A stretch of DNA of 64,000 nucleotides from Pseudoxanthomonas suwonensis 11-1 (GCF_000185965.1 NC_014924.1:3224001-3288000), one strand, 5' to 3'. Shown: positions 42,241-52,840, counted from the first letter of the stretch. Notes: a model not told the origin generated them from the sequence alone. Made by a program: numbers and translations.

Positions 42241-43275
42241 CTAGGCAGATAACGGCTCGATGATCTGGGCATGCACGGTAGCGCCTGCAACCGTGCTTGT
42301 TCCGTGATGATCATCACATGCCGGGCGGGGCATGGGGCGCAGGCCGAGGCGGGCGAACAGCGCGCGGTCGCGCTCGGCGGCCGGATTGGCGGTGGTCAGC
42401 AGCTGCTCGCCGTAGAAGATCGAGTTGGCCCCGGCCATGAAGCACATGGCCTGCAGCTCGTCGGACATGGCCTCGCGCCCGGCGGACAGCCGCACCATCG
42501 AGCGCGGCATGGTGATGCGGGCCACGGCGATGGTGCGTACGAATTCGAAGGGGTCCAGCGGCTCCACCCCGGCCAGCGGCGTGCCCGGCACCTGCACCAG
42601 CTGGTTGATCGGCACCGAGTCCGGGTGCGCCGGCAGGTTGGCCAGGGCCTGCAGCAGCCCGGCGCGCTGTTCGCGGGTCTCACCCATGCCGACGATGCCG
42701 CCGCAGCAGGTCTTCAGGCCCGCCTCGCGGACGTGCTCCAGGGTGTCCAGGCGGTCCTGGTACTCGCGGGTGCGGATCACGTCGCCGTAGAACTCCGGGG
42801 CGGTGTCCAGGTTGTGGTTGTAGTAGTCCAGGCCGGCGTCGCGCAGGGCCTGGGCCTGTCCGGGCGAGAGCATGCCCAGAGTGGCGCAGGTCTCCAGGCC
42901 CAGTGCCTTCACTCCGGCGATCATCGCGGCGACCTTGGGGATATCCCGGTCCTTGGGGCTGCGCCAGGCCGCGCCCATGCAGAAACGCGAGGCGCCGGCG
43001 GCCTTGGCCTGGCGGGCCTTCTCCAGCACCGCCCCGGTGTCCATCAGCTTCGTGGCCTGGACCCCCGTGTGGTAGCGCTGGGCCTGCGGGCAGTAGCCGC
43101 AGTCCTCGGGGCAGCCACCGGTCTTGACCGACAGCAGGGTCGAGACCTGGACCTCGGCGGGGTCGAAATGCTCGCGATGGACCTGGGCGGCGCGGTACAG
43201 CAGCTCCGGCAACGGCAGGCCGAACAGGGCGAGCAGTTCCTCGCGACGCCAGTCGTGGCGGATTTCCGAAGACAT
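42241..43275 (-). CDS. bioB: Biotin synthase BioB
   Basis: 344 aa radical-SAM enzyme that inserts sulfur into dethiobiotin. The CxxxCxxC cluster ligands are Cys55, Cys59 and Cys62 ([10 protein letters not shown]). [13 protein letters not shown] and the second-cluster Cys residues are present. The last 24 residues after DDHH are a family-variable tail. It is the first gene of the operon, with a good promoter in the bioB-comF intergenic region. Confidence 0.97.
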   Translation of the reverse strand: MSSEIRHDWRREELLALFGLPLPELLYRAAQVHREHFDPAEVQVSTLLSVKTGGCPEDCGYCPQAQRYHTGVQATKLMDTGAVLEKARQAKAAGASRFCMGAAWRSPKDRDIPKVAAMIAGVKALGLETCATLGMLSPGQAQALRDAGLDYYNHNLDTAPEFYGDVIRTREYQDRLDTLEHVREAGLKTCCGGIVGMGETREQRAGLLQALANLPAHPDSVPINQLVQVPGTPLAGVEPLDPFEFVRTIAVARITMPRSMVRLSAGREAMSDELQAMCFMAGANSIFYGEQLLTTANPAAERDRALFARLGLRPMPRPACDDHHGTSTVAGATVHAQIIEPLSA

Positions 43276-43315
43276 GGGGGATGTTTCCTGACAGCGGCGG
43301 CGATCGAAGGCGGGC

Positions 43316-43344
43316 AGTCTGGAAATCCGCCCCGGACCTGTCAA
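43316..43344 (-). promoter_or_regulatory. bioB: bioB operon promoter
   Basis: Minus strand: TTGACA (43339-43344), 17-base spacer, CAGACT (43316-43321), 40 bases before the bioB start. The 76-base region is shared with divergent comF. No clear BirA-type palindrome was seen. Confidence 0.65.
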
Positions 43345-43351
43345 CCCGAAC

Positions 43352-44092
43352 ATGTCTCCCGAGGTTTACGGAAGCCATTCCCTCCGCTCTTGGCCCGCCT
43401 TGCTGCGCGACCTGCCCGCGCGGATCTGCGCCGTCCTCCTGCCACCGCGCTGCCTGCTGTGCGGAGAGCCCGGGGATGACGGCCGCGACCTGTGCGCCGC
43501 CTGCCATCGCGCCCTGCCCCGCAACCACTGTGCCTGCCCGCGCTGCGCGATCCCGCTGGCGGTGCCCGGAACCTGCGGCCACTGCCTGCGCAAGGCGCCG
43601 CCGCTCCAGGCCACGTGGGCCTCCTTCGTCTACGCCCCTCCGGTGGACCGCCTGCTGGCGCGCTACAAGTTCCACCACGACCTGGCCGCCGGGCGGCTGC
43701 TGGCCGGGCTGATGCTCCCGGCCCTGGCCGATGCCGAGCGCCCGCAGGCGCTGGTCCCGGTGCCGCTGCATTCCAGCCGCCTGCGCCGGCGCGGCTACGA
43801 CCAGGCGCTGGAACTGGCACGCCCGCTGGCCCGGGCCACCGGCCTGCCGCTGGCGGAAGGTGTGCTGCTGCGCCAGCGGCGCACCGAGGCGCAGTCGGAA
43901 CTGGGTGCGCTGGCGCGGCGGCGCAACCTGCGGGGCGCCTTCGTGGTGCGCGGGGGGCGGCCGCTCCCGGCGCACGTGGCCCTGGTCGACGACGTCATGA
44001 CCACCGGCGCGACCCTGCATGCGGCCGCCCTGGCCCTGCGCCGTGCCGGCGTCGCACGGGTCGACGCCTGGATATGCGCGCGTACGCCCTGA
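43352..44092 (+). CDS. ComF-family phosphoribosyltransferase-like protein
   Basis: 246 aa. The N-terminal zinc-finger part has paired Cys (CLLCG, CAAC, CPRC, CGHC) between 30 and 75. The C-terminal half has a type I phosphoribosyltransferase loop, [13 protein letters not shown] near 215. ComF/GntX proteins aid DNA uptake in naturally competent bacteria. The start at 43352 lies 76 bases from bioB. Confidence 0.93.
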   Translation: MSPEVYGSHSLRSWPALLRDLPARICAVLLPPRCLLCGEPGDDGRDLCAACHRALPRNHCACPRCAIPLAVPGTCGHCLRKAPPLQATWASFVYAPPVDRLLARYKFHHDLAAGRLLAGLMLPALADAERPQALVPVPLHSSRLRRRGYDQALELARPLARATGLPLAEGVLLRQRRTEAQSELGALARRRNLRGAFVVRGGRPLPAHVALVDDVMTTGATLHAAALALRRAGVARVDAWICARTP

Positions 44093-44170
44093 CCAGCGGC
44101 GCCTGCCCCCTGCCGGCGAGCGGGTAGGCTAGACCACGGTCGCGCGAGGCGGCCCCGCGGACGATCGACC

Positions 44171-45211
44171 ATGCCCGAGCGCAAGCCCCCTGCCACCGTG
44201 ACCATCCTGGACGTGGCCCGCCATGCCGGGGTCTCGGCGATGACCGCCTCGCGGGTGATCAACGGCAATCCGCGGGTGGGCGCGGAACTGCGCGAGCGGG
44301 TCCAGGCCTCGGTGCACGCGTTGGGCTACCACCCGAACCTGGCCGGGCGCTCGCTGCGCACCCGCGGCACGGCGCGGATCGGCGTGCTGTACAGCAACCC
44401 GTCCGCGGCCTACCTCAACGAACTGATGCTGGGCATGCTCGAGCAGAGCAGCCTCTCCGGCGCCCAGGTGCTGGTGGAGAAGTGCTCCGGCCTGCAGAGC
44501 CAGCGCGCGGCGGTGCAGCGCCTGGTCGAGGCTGGCGTCGACGGGGTGATCGTGCCGCCGCCGCTGTGCGACTCGGCGCAGACCATCGGCGACCTGGACC
44601 AGCGCGGCATCCCGGTGGTGGCGGTGGCCACGGCCACGCCCTTGCCCGAGGTGGCCTCGGTGCGGATCGACGATTACGCCGGCGCGCGCGCGATGGCCCG
44701 GCACCTGCTGGAGCTGGGCCATACCCGGATCGGCTTCATCGAGGGCGATCCGAAGCACACCCCGGCGCAACTGCGAAAGCAGGCCTTCCTCGACACCATG
44801 GCCGAGGCCGGGATCGAGGTGCCGGCGACGCACATGGTTGTGGGCATGTTCACCTACCGCTCCGGACTCGAGGCCGCGCGCCAGCTGCTGGCGCTGGAAC
44901 CGCGCCCCACCGCGATCTTCTGCAGCAACGACGACATGGCTGCCGCGGCGATGGCCATGGCCCACGGCATGGGCCTGCGTATCCCGGACGAGCTGAGCAT
45001 CGTCGGCTTCGATGACACGCCGATGGCCACCACGCTGTGGCCCGAGCTGACCACGATCCGCCAGCCGGTGACCGCGATGGGCAAGGCCGCCATCGCGCTG
45101 ATGCTCGAGCGCATCCGCGACCGCCGCGAGGGTCGCGAGCGCACGCCGCGGCACCAGGTGATGAAGTTCAGCCTGGTCAAACGCCAGTCCGCATCGGCTC
45201 CCGCACGCTGA
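44171..45211 (+). CDS. LacI-family sugar-responsive repressor
   Basis: 346 aa. The helix-turn-helix is at 11-31 (TILDVARHAGVSAMTASRVIN) and is followed by the hinge helix HPNLAGRSLRT. The rest is a periplasmic-binding-protein-like effector domain. It sits at the head of a sugar island whose two transcription units each carry a similar ATAAC(G/C)TTAC palindrome, so local regulation of mannose or fructose use is likely. The start has the usual LacI-family spacing to the helix-turn-helix. Confidence 0.92.
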   Translation: MPERKPPATVTILDVARHAGVSAMTASRVINGNPRVGAELRERVQASVHALGYHPNLAGRSLRTRGTARIGVLYSNPSAAYLNELMLGMLEQSSLSGAQVLVEKCSGLQSQRAAVQRLVEAGVDGVIVPPPLCDSAQTIGDLDQRGIPVVAVATATPLPEVASVRIDDYAGARAMARHLLELGHTRIGFIEGDPKHTPAQLRKQAFLDTMAEAGIEVPATHMVVGMFTYRSGLEAARQLLALEPRPTAIFCSNDDMAAAAMAMAHGMGLRIPDELSIVGFDDTPMATTLWPELTTIRQPVTAMGKAAIALMLERIRDRREGRERTPRHQVMKFSLVKRQSASAPAR

Positions 45212-45256
45212 GCAAGGCCCGGCGCTTGCGCGATGCGGCATGCCTCGCCACGGCGG

Positions 45257-45276
45257 CCGAGATAACCTTACCTCGG
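45257..45276. promoter_or_regulatory. LacI-family operator upstream of isomerase gene
   Basis: CCGAGATAACCTTACCTCGG: arms CCGAG/CTCGG around ATAACCTTAC. It shares the core ATAAC-TTAC with the palindrome at 48926-48945. It is 61 bases before the isomerase start. Confidence 0.75.
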
Positions 45277-45337
45277 CGGTGCGCCCGGGGAATCGACTGG
45301 CGGCACTGCAGCCCCCTCCCTGCCGGAGCCACGACGC

Positions 45338-46537
45338 ATGACCCCAGCCCTGCCCGGCCCAGGGCCGCTGCCCGACTTCCGCTCGCGCGAGTTCCTGCTC
45401 GGCCACGTGCGCGACACCATGGCCTTCTACCACCCGCGCTGCATCGACCCTGACGGCGGCTTCTTCCAGTTCTTCCGCGACGACGGCCAGGTCTACGACC
45501 GCCATACCCGGCACCTGGTCAGCAGCACACGCTTTGTCTTCAACTATTCGATGGCCTTCCAGGCCTTCGGCGACCCGGCCTACCGAGAGGCGGTGAAGCA
45601 CGGCGTGGACTTCCTGCGCGAGGTGCATCGCAACCCGGAAACCGGCGGCTATGCCTGGCTGCTACGCGACCGGGACGTCATCGACGCGACCAACCACTGC
45701 TACGGCCTGGCCTTCGTGGTGCTGGCCTATGCCAAGGCGCTGGAAGCCGGCTTCGAGGAAGCGCGCGGGTGGATCGCCGAGACCTGGGAGCTGATGGAGC
45801 GCCACTTCTGGGAGCCGGCGCATGGCCTGTACGCCGACGAGGCCGATGCGCAATGGAACCTCGCGCCCTACCGCGGCCAGAACGCCAACATGCATGCCTG
45901 CGAGGCGTGGCTGGCCGCGTACGAGGCCACCGGCGAGGCACGCTACCTGGAACGCGCCGCCACCCTGGCGGCCAACATGACCCGGCGCCAGGCCGCGTTG
46001 GCCGGCGGCCTGGTCTGGGAGCACTACCACGCCGACTGGAGCGTGGACTGGGACTACAACCGCGGCGACCGCAGCAACATCTTCCGGCCGTGGGGCTTCC
46101 AGCCCGGGCACCAGACCGAGTGGGCCAAGCTGCTGCTGATCCTGGACCGGCACGCGCCGGCGGACTGGCACCTGCCGCGCGCGCGCGAACTGTTCGACCG
46201 CGCCGTGGCGATGGCCTGGGACCCGGTGCACGGCGGCCTGGTCTACGGCAACGATCCGGATGGTGCGGTGTACGACGCCGACAAGTACTTCTGGGTGCAG
46301 GCCGAGTCGCTGGCCACCGCCGCGCTGCTGGCGCAGCGCACCGGCGAGGCGCGGTACTGGGACTGGTACGAGCGGCTGTGGAGCTACAGCTGGACCCACT
46401 TCGTCGACCACCGGCACGGCGCCTGGTACCGCATCCTCGGCCCGGACAACTCCAAGCTCAGCGACGAGAAGAGCCCGGCCGGCAAGACCGACTACCACAC
46501 CATGGGCGCGTGCTACGAAGTGCTGCGGGTGCTGTGA
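45338..46537 (+). CDS. AGE-family epimerase/isomerase, probable D-mannose isomerase
   Basis: 399 aa, an (alpha/alpha)6 barrel. Aromatic and His residues typical of the N-acylglucosamine 2-epimerase superfamily are present: YHPRCIDPDGGFFQFF near 30, RFVFNYSMAFQAFG, GNDPDGAVYDADKYFWVQAE near 310 and KTDYHTMGACYEVL at the end. Bacterial members near sugar kinases are usually mannose isomerases giving fructose. It converges with the PfkB gene, 9 bases apart. The start follows CGGAG. Confidence 0.88.
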   Translation: MTPALPGPGPLPDFRSREFLLGHVRDTMAFYHPRCIDPDGGFFQFFRDDGQVYDRHTRHLVSSTRFVFNYSMAFQAFGDPAYREAVKHGVDFLREVHRNPETGGYAWLLRDRDVIDATNHCYGLAFVVLAYAKALEAGFEEARGWIAETWELMERHFWEPAHGLYADEADAQWNLAPYRGQNANMHACEAWLAAYEATGEARYLERAATLAANMTRRQAALAGGLVWEHYHADWSVDWDYNRGDRSNIFRPWGFQPGHQTEWAKLLLILDRHAPADWHLPRARELFDRAVAMAWDPVHGGLVYGNDPDGAVYDADKYFWVQAESLATAALLAQRTGEARYWDWYERLWSYSWTHFVDHRHGAWYRILGPDNSKLSDEKSPAGKTDYHTMGACYEVLRVL

Positions 46538-46546
46538 CCGTCGCGC

Positions 46547-47461
46547 TCAACCGCGCGCCAGCAATGCTTCCACTTCGCCGCGCGTAGGCGCATGGGCACC
46601 GGCACGGGTGCAGGCCACCGCGGCGGTTGCAGCAGCGAAGCGCGCGTGTTCGCGCAGCGATGCTTCGGGCCGTAGAAGGCGGCTGGCCAGGAAGCCGCCA
46701 ATGCAGGCATCACCGGCACCCACGGTATCCACCACCTCCACCGCGAAGGCCGGCTGGGCGACGTGCACATCGCAGGCGTACACATCCATGCCTGCGCTGC
46801 CCCGGGTGTAGAGCAGCACCGCCGCGGGTGCCAGCGCGCGCACGTGCGCCAACGCTGCCTCGGCTTCCAGTTGCGGATAGATATGGCGCAGGTCCTCGTC
46901 CGAGATCTTCAGCACCGAGGCGCGCGCGGCCAGGCGTTCGAACAGCTCCGCGTAATCCGGCCCCATCAGGTTGCGGCAGTTGGGATCGAAGCTGACCGGC
47001 ACACCGGCATCGGCCAGGCAAAGGGCAAGCGACACCAGGCGTTCTCCCAGCGGCTGCCGGACCAGGCTGATGCAGCCAAAGTGGGCGAACTGGCAGGCCG
47101 CTTCCCAACCAGGCGGAAGCACGGACTCGTCGAAGGCCAGGTCCGCCGCCTTCTCGCCGAGGAAGAAATAGCGCGGCGGATCCAGCTGGTGGACCACCGC
47201 CAGCAGCGGCGGCCGTGCCACCACCTGCATGAAGCGCGGATCCAGCCCGGCCTCCCGCGAAAGCTCCACGATGCGCGCGCCGAACAGGTCATCGCTCACT
47301 GCACCGCCCCAGCCCGTCGCCACGCCGAGAGTGGCCGCCACCCGTGCCACGTTCCAGCAGGCGCCGCCGGCGATGCTGCGCCAGCTGTCCTCGCCGGTGC
47401 GGACCAGGTCGGTCAGGGCTTCGCCGAACACGGCGAGACGTGGCAGGTCAGGCGCGGTCAT
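46547..47461 (-). CDS. PfkB-family sugar kinase, probable fructokinase
   Basis: 304 aa. Signatures are GGACWNVARVAATLG near 33 and the ATP/active-site motif DTVGAGDACIGG with catalytic Asp near 250. The likely substrate is fructose, made from mannose by the adjacent isomerase; this is inference from context. It follows the transporter gene on the minus strand after a 139-base gap that holds a GGCCACC/GGTGGCC inverted repeat (47532-47559). Confidence 0.9.
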   Translation of the reverse strand: MTAPDLPRLAVFGEALTDLVRTGEDSWRSIAGGACWNVARVAATLGVATGWGGAVSDDLFGARIVELSREAGLDPRFMQVVARPPLLAVVHQLDPPRYFFLGEKAADLAFDESVLPPGWEAACQFAHFGCISLVRQPLGERLVSLALCLADAGVPVSFDPNCRNLMGPDYAELFERLAARASVLKISDEDLRHIYPQLEAEAALAHVRALAPAAVLLYTRGSAGMDVYACDVHVAQPAFAVEVVDTVGAGDACIGGFLASRLLRPEASLREHARFAAATAAVACTRAGAHAPTRGEVEALLARG

Positions 47462-47600
47462 CGTGGGTCTGGGTCAGGCGGATAAAAAGGCGGCCGGCGG
47501 GCGTGCAGCATGACCCGACCGGCCGAGAGAGGGCCACCGCTGCCGTCCTGGTGGTGGCCACGGGAGATGCATCCAGGGCGGCGCGGCACGCCGCGGCGCC

Positions 47601-48902
47601 TCAGGTTTCGGCCGGCGCCACGGCCACGCGACCGGACAGGATCCCGGCACGCACCATCAGTCCATACGCGGCGATGCAGGCGTAGCAGGCCACCGGCACC
47701 AGCAGGGCAAGGGCCAGGCCGACGTGATCGGCCACCAGGCCCATCAGCAGCGGCACGATCGCGCCGCCGACGATGGCCAGGCACAGCAGGCCGGAGCCGC
47801 CGGCCGTGTCCTCGCCCAGCCCGTCGATCGACAGGGTGAAGATGGTCGGGAACATCACCGAGTTGAACAGGCCGATCGACAGGATCGCCACCGCCGCCCC
47901 CGTGCCTTCCAGCACCGTGGCAGCGAGCAGGCCCAGGGTCGCCGCGCCGATCGCGCAGGCGGCCAACACCAGGCCAGCCGGCACGAAGCGCAGCACCACC
48001 GAGCCGATGAAGCGACCGACCATGGCCAGCCCCCAGTACACCGCGATCAGGTTGCCGGCCGCGTGCTCGCTGCCGGTCGCGCCGACCATGATCAGGTAGT
48101 TGACCAGGGCGCTGCCCACCGCGACCTCGGCGCCGACGTACAGGAAGATCGACAGCGCGCCCAGGCTCAGGCGCGGGATCCCCAGCAGGCGCAGGTAGTC
48201 GCCCTGGCGGATCGCATGCACGGCCGGCACCGGAGAACGGCGCAGCCACCAGCACAGGGCGGCCAGGCCCACCAACACCGCGGCGATGATCATGTAGGGC
48301 AGGCGCACGTGGCTGGCCTGCTCCACCCGGAACGCGGCCAGCGCGACCTCGTCCATCCCGGGCGCAGGCTCGGCCACGCCGGCGGCCAGGATCAGGGCCG
48401 AGCCGAACAGCGGACCGAGCATGGTGCCGAAGGAGTTGAACGCCTGGGCAAGGGTCAGGCGGCTATGCGCACGCGCCGGATCGCCCAGGCCAGCGGCCAG
48501 CGGATTGGCCGCCACCTGGACCACGGTGATGCCCGCGGCCAGCACGAACAACGCGGCAAGGAAGGCCGGATACCAGCCCATCGAAGCAGCCGGCGAGAAC
48601 ATCAGGCAGCCACTGGCCATCACCACCAGGCCCAGGACGATGCCGCGCATGTAGCCGATGCGGCTGACCAGCAGGGCCGCCGGGATCGAGACCACGAAAT
48701 AGGCGAGGAAGAAGCAGAACTGGGTCAGCATCGCCTCGGCGTAGCCGAGCGAAAAGGTCGCCTTCAGCTTGGGGATCAGCACGTCGACCAGGACGGTGCA
48801 GAAGCCCCACGCGAAGAACAGGGCGATGACCAGCGGCAACAGCCGCGACGAACCAGCCGCGCCGGTCCCGGCGCTGGCTTCACTGCTGGCTGCAACGTGC
48901 AT
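47601..48902 (-). CDS. FucP/GluP-type sugar:proton symporter
   Basis: 433 aa, major facilitator superfamily with about twelve helices. Residues FAWGFCTVLVDVLIPKLKATFSLGYAEAMLTQFCFFLAYF (in the first two helices) and the N-P pair in QVAANPLAAGL are typical of FucP-like transporters. It would import hexose for the isomerase and kinase. A matching LacI-type operator lies 24 bases upstream of the start, which is consistent with induction by sugar. Confidence 0.93.
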   Translation of the reverse strand: MHVAASSEASAGTGAAGSSRLLPLVIALFFAWGFCTVLVDVLIPKLKATFSLGYAEAMLTQFCFFLAYFVVSIPAALLVSRIGYMRGIVLGLVVMASGCLMFSPAASMGWYPAFLAALFVLAAGITVVQVAANPLAAGLGDPARAHSRLTLAQAFNSFGTMLGPLFGSALILAAGVAEPAPGMDEVALAAFRVEQASHVRLPYMIIAAVLVGLAALCWWLRRSPVPAVHAIRQGDYLRLLGIPRLSLGALSIFLYVGAEVAVGSALVNYLIMVGATGSEHAAGNLIAVYWGLAMVGRFIGSVVLRFVPAGLVLAACAIGAATLGLLAATVLEGTGAAVAILSIGLFNSVMFPTIFTLSIDGLGEDTAGGSGLLCLAIVGGAIVPLLMGLVADHVGLALALLVPVACYACIAAYGLMVRAGILSGRVAVAPAET

Positions 48903-48925
48903 CCCCTGCTCTCCCCCGGGTGTAA

Positions 48926-48945
48926 GGCGGATAACGTTACCCGCC
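48926..48945. promoter_or_regulatory. LacI-family operator upstream of transporter gene
   Basis: GGCGGATAACGTTACCCGCC: a 20-base palindrome with one mismatched pair. Its core ATAACGTTAC contains the central CpG typical of LacI operators and matches the site at 45257-45276. Confidence 0.85.
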
Positions 48946-49003
48946 GGCAGCGGCCTGCAGCATTCTGCGATGCAACACGAGAGAGAGGCGGCCCGGCGGC
49001 CGG

Positions 49004-49906
49004 TCAGCGCAGGCCGTAATGCAGGGCGATACCGGCGAACACCGCGGCACCGACCCAGTTGTTGTGCAGGAAGGCACGGAAGCAGGCCGCGCGCTCGCGG
49101 TGGCGGGCCATGACGAACTCCTGCACCACCAGCGCCGTGGCCACGCCCAGGCCGATCCAGTACGGCAGGCCCAGCCCGGCCTGGCGGCCCACCAGGGCCA
49201 GCGCCAGCAGCACCAGCGCGTAGAGCACCCCCTGCGCGACCAGGTCCAGGTCGCCGAACAGGATCGCCGTGGACTTCGAGCCGGCACGGATGTCGTCCTC
49301 GCGGTCGACCATCGCATACCAGGTGTCGTAGGCCGTGGCCCAGAGGATGTTGGCGCAGTACAGCAGCCAGGCCAGCGCCGGCACCTCGCCCCGCACCGCG
49401 GCGAAGGCCATCGGGATGCCCCAGCCGAAGGCCATGCCCAGGTAGACCTGCGGCAGGTAGGTGTAGCGCTTGAGGTAGGGATAGGTGGCCGCCAGGAACA
49501 GGCCGCCAATGCTGAGCAGGATGGTCAGCCCGTTGAGCGTCAGCACCAGGGCGAACGCGACCAGCATCAGCACCGCGAATACCGCCAGGGCCTCGCGCCC
49601 GGACACTGCACCGGTGGCCAGGGGGCGGTCGCGGGTACGCTCGACCTTCGGGTCCAGCCAGCGATCGGCGTAGTCGTTGATCACGCAGCCGGCGGAGCGG
49701 GTCAGCCACACGCCCGCGGTGAACACGAACAGGGTCCAGGGGTCCGGCACGCCCTCGGCGGCCAGCCACAGCGCCCACCAGGTCGGCCAGAGAAGCAGCA
49801 GCACGCCGATCGGGCGATCGCCGCGGACCAGCTTCCAGTACTGCCCAAGGCGCCAGCGCCAGCCGCGGTCCGCCGCGCTGCCCGGCTCGTAACGTTCGTA
49901 AGCCAT
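49004..49906 (-). CDS. ubiA: 4-hydroxybenzoate polyprenyltransferase UbiA
   Basis: 300 aa with eight or nine membrane helices. Both aspartate motifs are visible: [19 protein letters not shown] (near 77-95) and [13 protein letters not shown] (near 200). It attaches the polyprenyl tail to 4-hydroxybenzoate in ubiquinone synthesis. It lies downstream of wzc with a hairpin between them, so it probably has its own control. Confidence 0.96.
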   Translation of the reverse strand: MAYERYEPGSAADRGWRWRLGQYWKLVRGDRPIGVLLLLWPTWWALWLAAEGVPDPWTLFVFTAGVWLTRSAGCVINDYADRWLDPKVERTRDRPLATGAVSGREALAVFAVLMLVAFALVLTLNGLTILLSIGGLFLAATYPYLKRYTYLPQVYLGMAFGWGIPMAFAAVRGEVPALAWLLYCANILWATAYDTWYAMVDREDDIRAGSKSTAILFGDLDLVAQGVLYALVLLALALVGRQAGLGLPYWIGLGVATALVVQEFVMARHRERAACFRAFLHNNWVGAAVFAGIALHYGLR

Positions 49907-49921
49907 GGCCGGAAGGTTAGC

Positions 49922-49944
49922 AGGCCGGCACGAGGTGCCGGCCT
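49922..49944. terminator. Perfect hairpin between wzc and ubiA
   Basis: AGGCCGGCAC, loop GAG, GTGCCGGCCT. It lies 11 bases past the wzc stop. The T tract on the minus strand is weak (GCTAACCTTCC). Confidence 0.65.
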
Positions 49945-49955
49945 GCCGTCCATCG

Positions 49956-52193
49956 TCAGGTGTTGCCCGACTTGTACTCGTAGTAGCCGTAGCTGTAGTA
50001 GCCGGTGGCCCGCTTCTCGACCGCGTTGAAGATCGTGCCCTTGACCTGCACGCCGTTCTGCTCGAAGCGCTTCATGGTCAGCAGGATTTCCTTGGCCTGG
50101 TTGAGGCCGAAGCGGGTCACCAGCAGGCTCGAACCGGCGTGGGAAGCGACGATGGCCGCGTCGGTCACCGCCAGGATCGGCGGGGTATCGACGATGACCA
50201 GGTCGTAGCGCGACGACAGCGTCTCGAGGATCTGCTTGAAGCGCGGGTGCATCAGCAGCTCGGACGGGTTCGGCGGGATGTCGCCACGCACGATGTAGTG
50301 CATGTTCGGCAGTTCCGCGACCTCGTGAACGGCGGCCTCGACGTCTACCTTGCCGACCAGCACGTCCGACAGGCCGTCCTTGTGGCTTACGCCCAGGATC
50401 TTGTGCAGGGTGCCCTTGCGCATGTCGGCGTCGATCACCAGCACCCGCTGCCCACCCTGCGCGATCACGGCACCGAGGTTGGCCGACACGAAGGTCTTGC
50501 CGACACCCGGACGCGGACCGGAGATGGTCAGGATGTTGTTCTTCGCCTCCAACATCGCGAAGTGCAGGCTGGTACGCAGGCTGCGCAGCGCCTCCACCGC
50601 CAGGTCAGCCGGCTCGGCGACCGCCAGCAGGTGCTGGCGACCATCGGCACGGATGTGGTGCAGGCCCTTGCGATCCCGCTTGGCCGAGGGCAGCGCCTTG
50701 GAGTTGCTAAGCGGGATGGCGGCGTAGACCGGCAGCCCAAGCTCCTCGATAACTGCAGGATCCTCGATGCCCGGGTTCAGCATGCGCTGCAGGAACACAA
50801 CCGCCATAGCGAGAAAAGCACCCAACATCGTGGCCACGAGGACAACGAGACCCTTACGAGGCTTCACCGGCTCGGTGATGTTGACGGCGGCAGGATCGAC
50901 AATGCGCACATTGCCCACGGTGCCAGCTCGTGCCACATCCAGCTGCTGTGCCTGGTTGAGCAACGCCGTATACAGCTCGTTGCTGACCTGGAGGTCTCGG
51001 GTCAGGCGCAGCAGCTCCTGCTGCGTATCGGGCAGCTCGCTCACCTGACGACGGAATCCCGCCTTCCGGGACTCCAGCTCACCGAGCTGGTTCAACAGGG
51101 CGCGGTAAGCTGGATGGTCACGGGTGAAGCTGCGATCCATCTCCGCCTGCTTCAGGCGCAGCTGCTGGATGCTGGTCTCGACAGCGACCTCCTGCTCCAG
51201 CAGACCCTTGGTCTGCATGGTGATGTCCACAGAGTTGGCCGTCGACTGGTACTTGGCCATTGCCGCCTGGGCTTCCTCCACCTGCTTGCGCACCGTAGGC
51301 AACTGGTCCTTGACGAACTGGAGCTGGGCAGCAGCTTCGGCGGAACTGCGCTCGACGTTCTGACGGACGTAAGCCTCGGTCACCTTGCTCACCACGGCTT
51401 CGGCACGCGCCGGATCGGTGTGCTCGTAGGAAACCTGCAGGATGCCGGAGTCCTTACCCTGCTCCGATGCTCGAATCTCATTCTGGAGCTCCACAAGCAC
51501 GTCCAGCCTGCGGTGCTTCACGACGTTGAATACCATGCCGGGATTAGCCTTCAAGGTCGCGACTTCCGCAACCAATGTCCCGGCCTGTGCCGTTTCCCCG
51601 GCCTTGCCGCGCGCAAGCTCATTGCCGTCGTCGTCACGCAGCACGTAACCGCCTTCGCCGTCGAGAACCTCAAGCGTGAGGTCGGTATCGATCAGCGAGG
51701 TCGGAACGTCCAGACGCTCGAACTGGAGCAACTCACCGCCCCAGCCATAACTGTTCAGACCCCATACCGACTTGGCCACTGCATCGGGCTCGTCCACCAC
51801 AAAACGCCTCGCTATGAGCCCACCAATGAGCGGGAACGTGCGCGGCTCCACATCGATATCGAGGTGCAATTCGTCCACCGCCGCACCCACAACAGTGCGC
51901 GACTTCAGCAACGCGATTTCAGTGGTAGCGGCTACGCTGCCGCTACCGGCCAGCGAAGTGAGGTCAGCCAGCCCGGGGATGGTCGGCATCTTGGATTCGA
52001 CCTGTACCATTGCCTGGGCACGATAGACCGGCGCCGTCAGGAGCACATAGGCCACACTCAGGAGGAAGAACGCAACGGTGGCGGCGAGGATCAGCCACTT
52101 CCTGTCCAAGAGCACACCGAGCAGCTCACGCAGGTCGATCTCGTTCTCGGCGCCGGGCGTGCCAGCCGCTGTTTCCTTGCCCATTGATTTCAT
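49956..52193 (-). CDS. wzc: Wzc/Etk-type polysaccharide co-polymerase with BY-kinase domain
   Basis: 745 aa. Helix 1 (about 32-52) and helix 2 (about 445-465) flank a large periplasmic Wzz-type region with a coiled-coil stretch (about 280-410). The cytoplasmic kinase has Walker [10 protein letters not shown] near 560, Walker A' VLVIDADMR and Walker B LVIVDTPP. The C-terminus has a Tyr cluster ([10 protein letters not shown]) for autophosphorylation. It controls polymer length and export with Wza. Relative to GumC it also carries the kinase. wzb lies 35 bases upstream. ATG at 52193 is used; one at 52184 is an alternative. Confidence 0.95.
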   Translation of the reverse strand: MKSMGKETAAGTPGAENEIDLRELLGVLLDRKWLILAATVAFFLLSVAYVLLTAPVYRAQAMVQVESKMPTIPGLADLTSLAGSGSVAATTEIALLKSRTVVGAAVDELHLDIDVEPRTFPLIGGLIARRFVVDEPDAVAKSVWGLNSYGWGGELLQFERLDVPTSLIDTDLTLEVLDGEGGYVLRDDDGNELARGKAGETAQAGTLVAEVATLKANPGMVFNVVKHRRLDVLVELQNEIRASEQGKDSGILQVSYEHTDPARAEAVVSKVTEAYVRQNVERSSAEAAAQLQFVKDQLPTVRKQVEEAQAAMAKYQSTANSVDITMQTKGLLEQEVAVETSIQQLRLKQAEMDRSFTRDHPAYRALLNQLGELESRKAGFRRQVSELPDTQQELLRLTRDLQVSNELYTALLNQAQQLDVARAGTVGNVRIVDPAAVNITEPVKPRKGLVVLVATMLGAFLAMAVVFLQRMLNPGIEDPAVIEELGLPVYAAIPLSNSKALPSAKRDRKGLHHIRADGRQHLLAVAEPADLAVEALRSLRTSLHFAMLEAKNNILTISGPRPGVGKTFVSANLGAVIAQGGQRVLVIDADMRKGTLHKILGVSHKDGLSDVLVGKVDVEAAVHEVAELPNMHYIVRGDIPPNPSELLMHPRFKQILETLSSRYDLVIVDTPPILAVTDAAIVASHAGSSLLVTRFGLNQAKEILLTMKRFEQNGVQVKGTIFNAVEKRATGYYSYGYYEYKSGNT

Positions 52194-52228
52194 TCCGTAT
52201 TGTTCGGAGAGGTGCTGCGGGAGCAGCA

Positions 52229-52669
52229 TTACTTGATGTAGGGGAGCCAGCTTTCCACGCAATCGTCGATCAGGCGATAAACGTGCTCGAAGGCTTCCTT
52301 GTGCTGGCGGTAGGGGTCGGGAATTTCCCGCTGGCCCCGCCACTTGCCGAGAAGAAAGGTCTTGCCGCTGACTTGGGGAACCTCACGCGCGATCCTGGCC
52401 TGGTGTGCGTGTTCCATGACCAGGATCAGGTCCGCTGCCGCCAGTACAGAAGGCGTAGCCTGCCTGGCCTTGTGGGTGTCCGGGTCGATTCCCGCCTCGC
52501 GCAGCAGAGCCGCGGCCTCGGGGTCTACGGGACGTCCTGCCAGCGCCTGCAGGCCGGCTGACGAAACTTCGATCCCCCCGCGCTCCTGGAGCCTGTGCTT
52601 CATCACCAGTTCCGCGGTCGGACTCCGACAGATGTTGCCAATGCAGACGAATAGCAGCTTCCTGAACAC
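52229..52669 (-). CDS. wzb: Low-molecular-weight protein tyrosine phosphatase
   Basis: 146 aa. The P-loop CIGNICRS (Cys9, Arg15) and the general acid in IPDPYRQ are intact. It removes phosphate from the Wzc Tyr cluster to cycle polymer export. It is coupled to wzc. GTG at 52669 follows GGAGGGA by ten bases and gives the usual start MFRKLLFVC. Confidence 0.96.
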   Translation of the reverse strand: MFRKLLFVCIGNICRSPTAELVMKHRLQERGGIEVSSAGLQALAGRPVDPEAAALLREAGIDPDTHKARQATPSVLAAADLILVMEHAHQARIAREVPQVSGKTFLLGKWRGQREIPDPYRQHKEAFEHVYRLIDDCVESWLPYIK

Positions 52670-52811
52670 GCGATGCAGGTCCCTCCGTGCCTCACTCGAC
52701 TAATCGCCCGAGCAGCACGCGGCCCGGCCGGGGGCGCAAGCTTACCTGATGACGCCACGGGATGCTGCAGTGCGATGATGTGAAGGTTTCGTCTATAAGC
52801 CATTGATCAGT

Positions 52812-52840
52812 TTGACAACGGCCCTGGAAGTTGGTTATGT
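52812..52840 (+). promoter_or_regulatory. Sigma-70 promoter for the export unit
   Basis: TTGACA (52812-52817), 17-base spacer, TTATGT (52835-52840). The start of the repeat-protein gene is 45 bases downstream with GGAG before its ATG. The rest of the 216-base divergent region to wzb shows no further clear site. Confidence 0.75.

Noticed and set aside
47462-47600. Third LacI operator before the kinase gene
   Set aside because: Only a half-site like GGCGGATAA (47478-47486) is present, with no palindromic partner.
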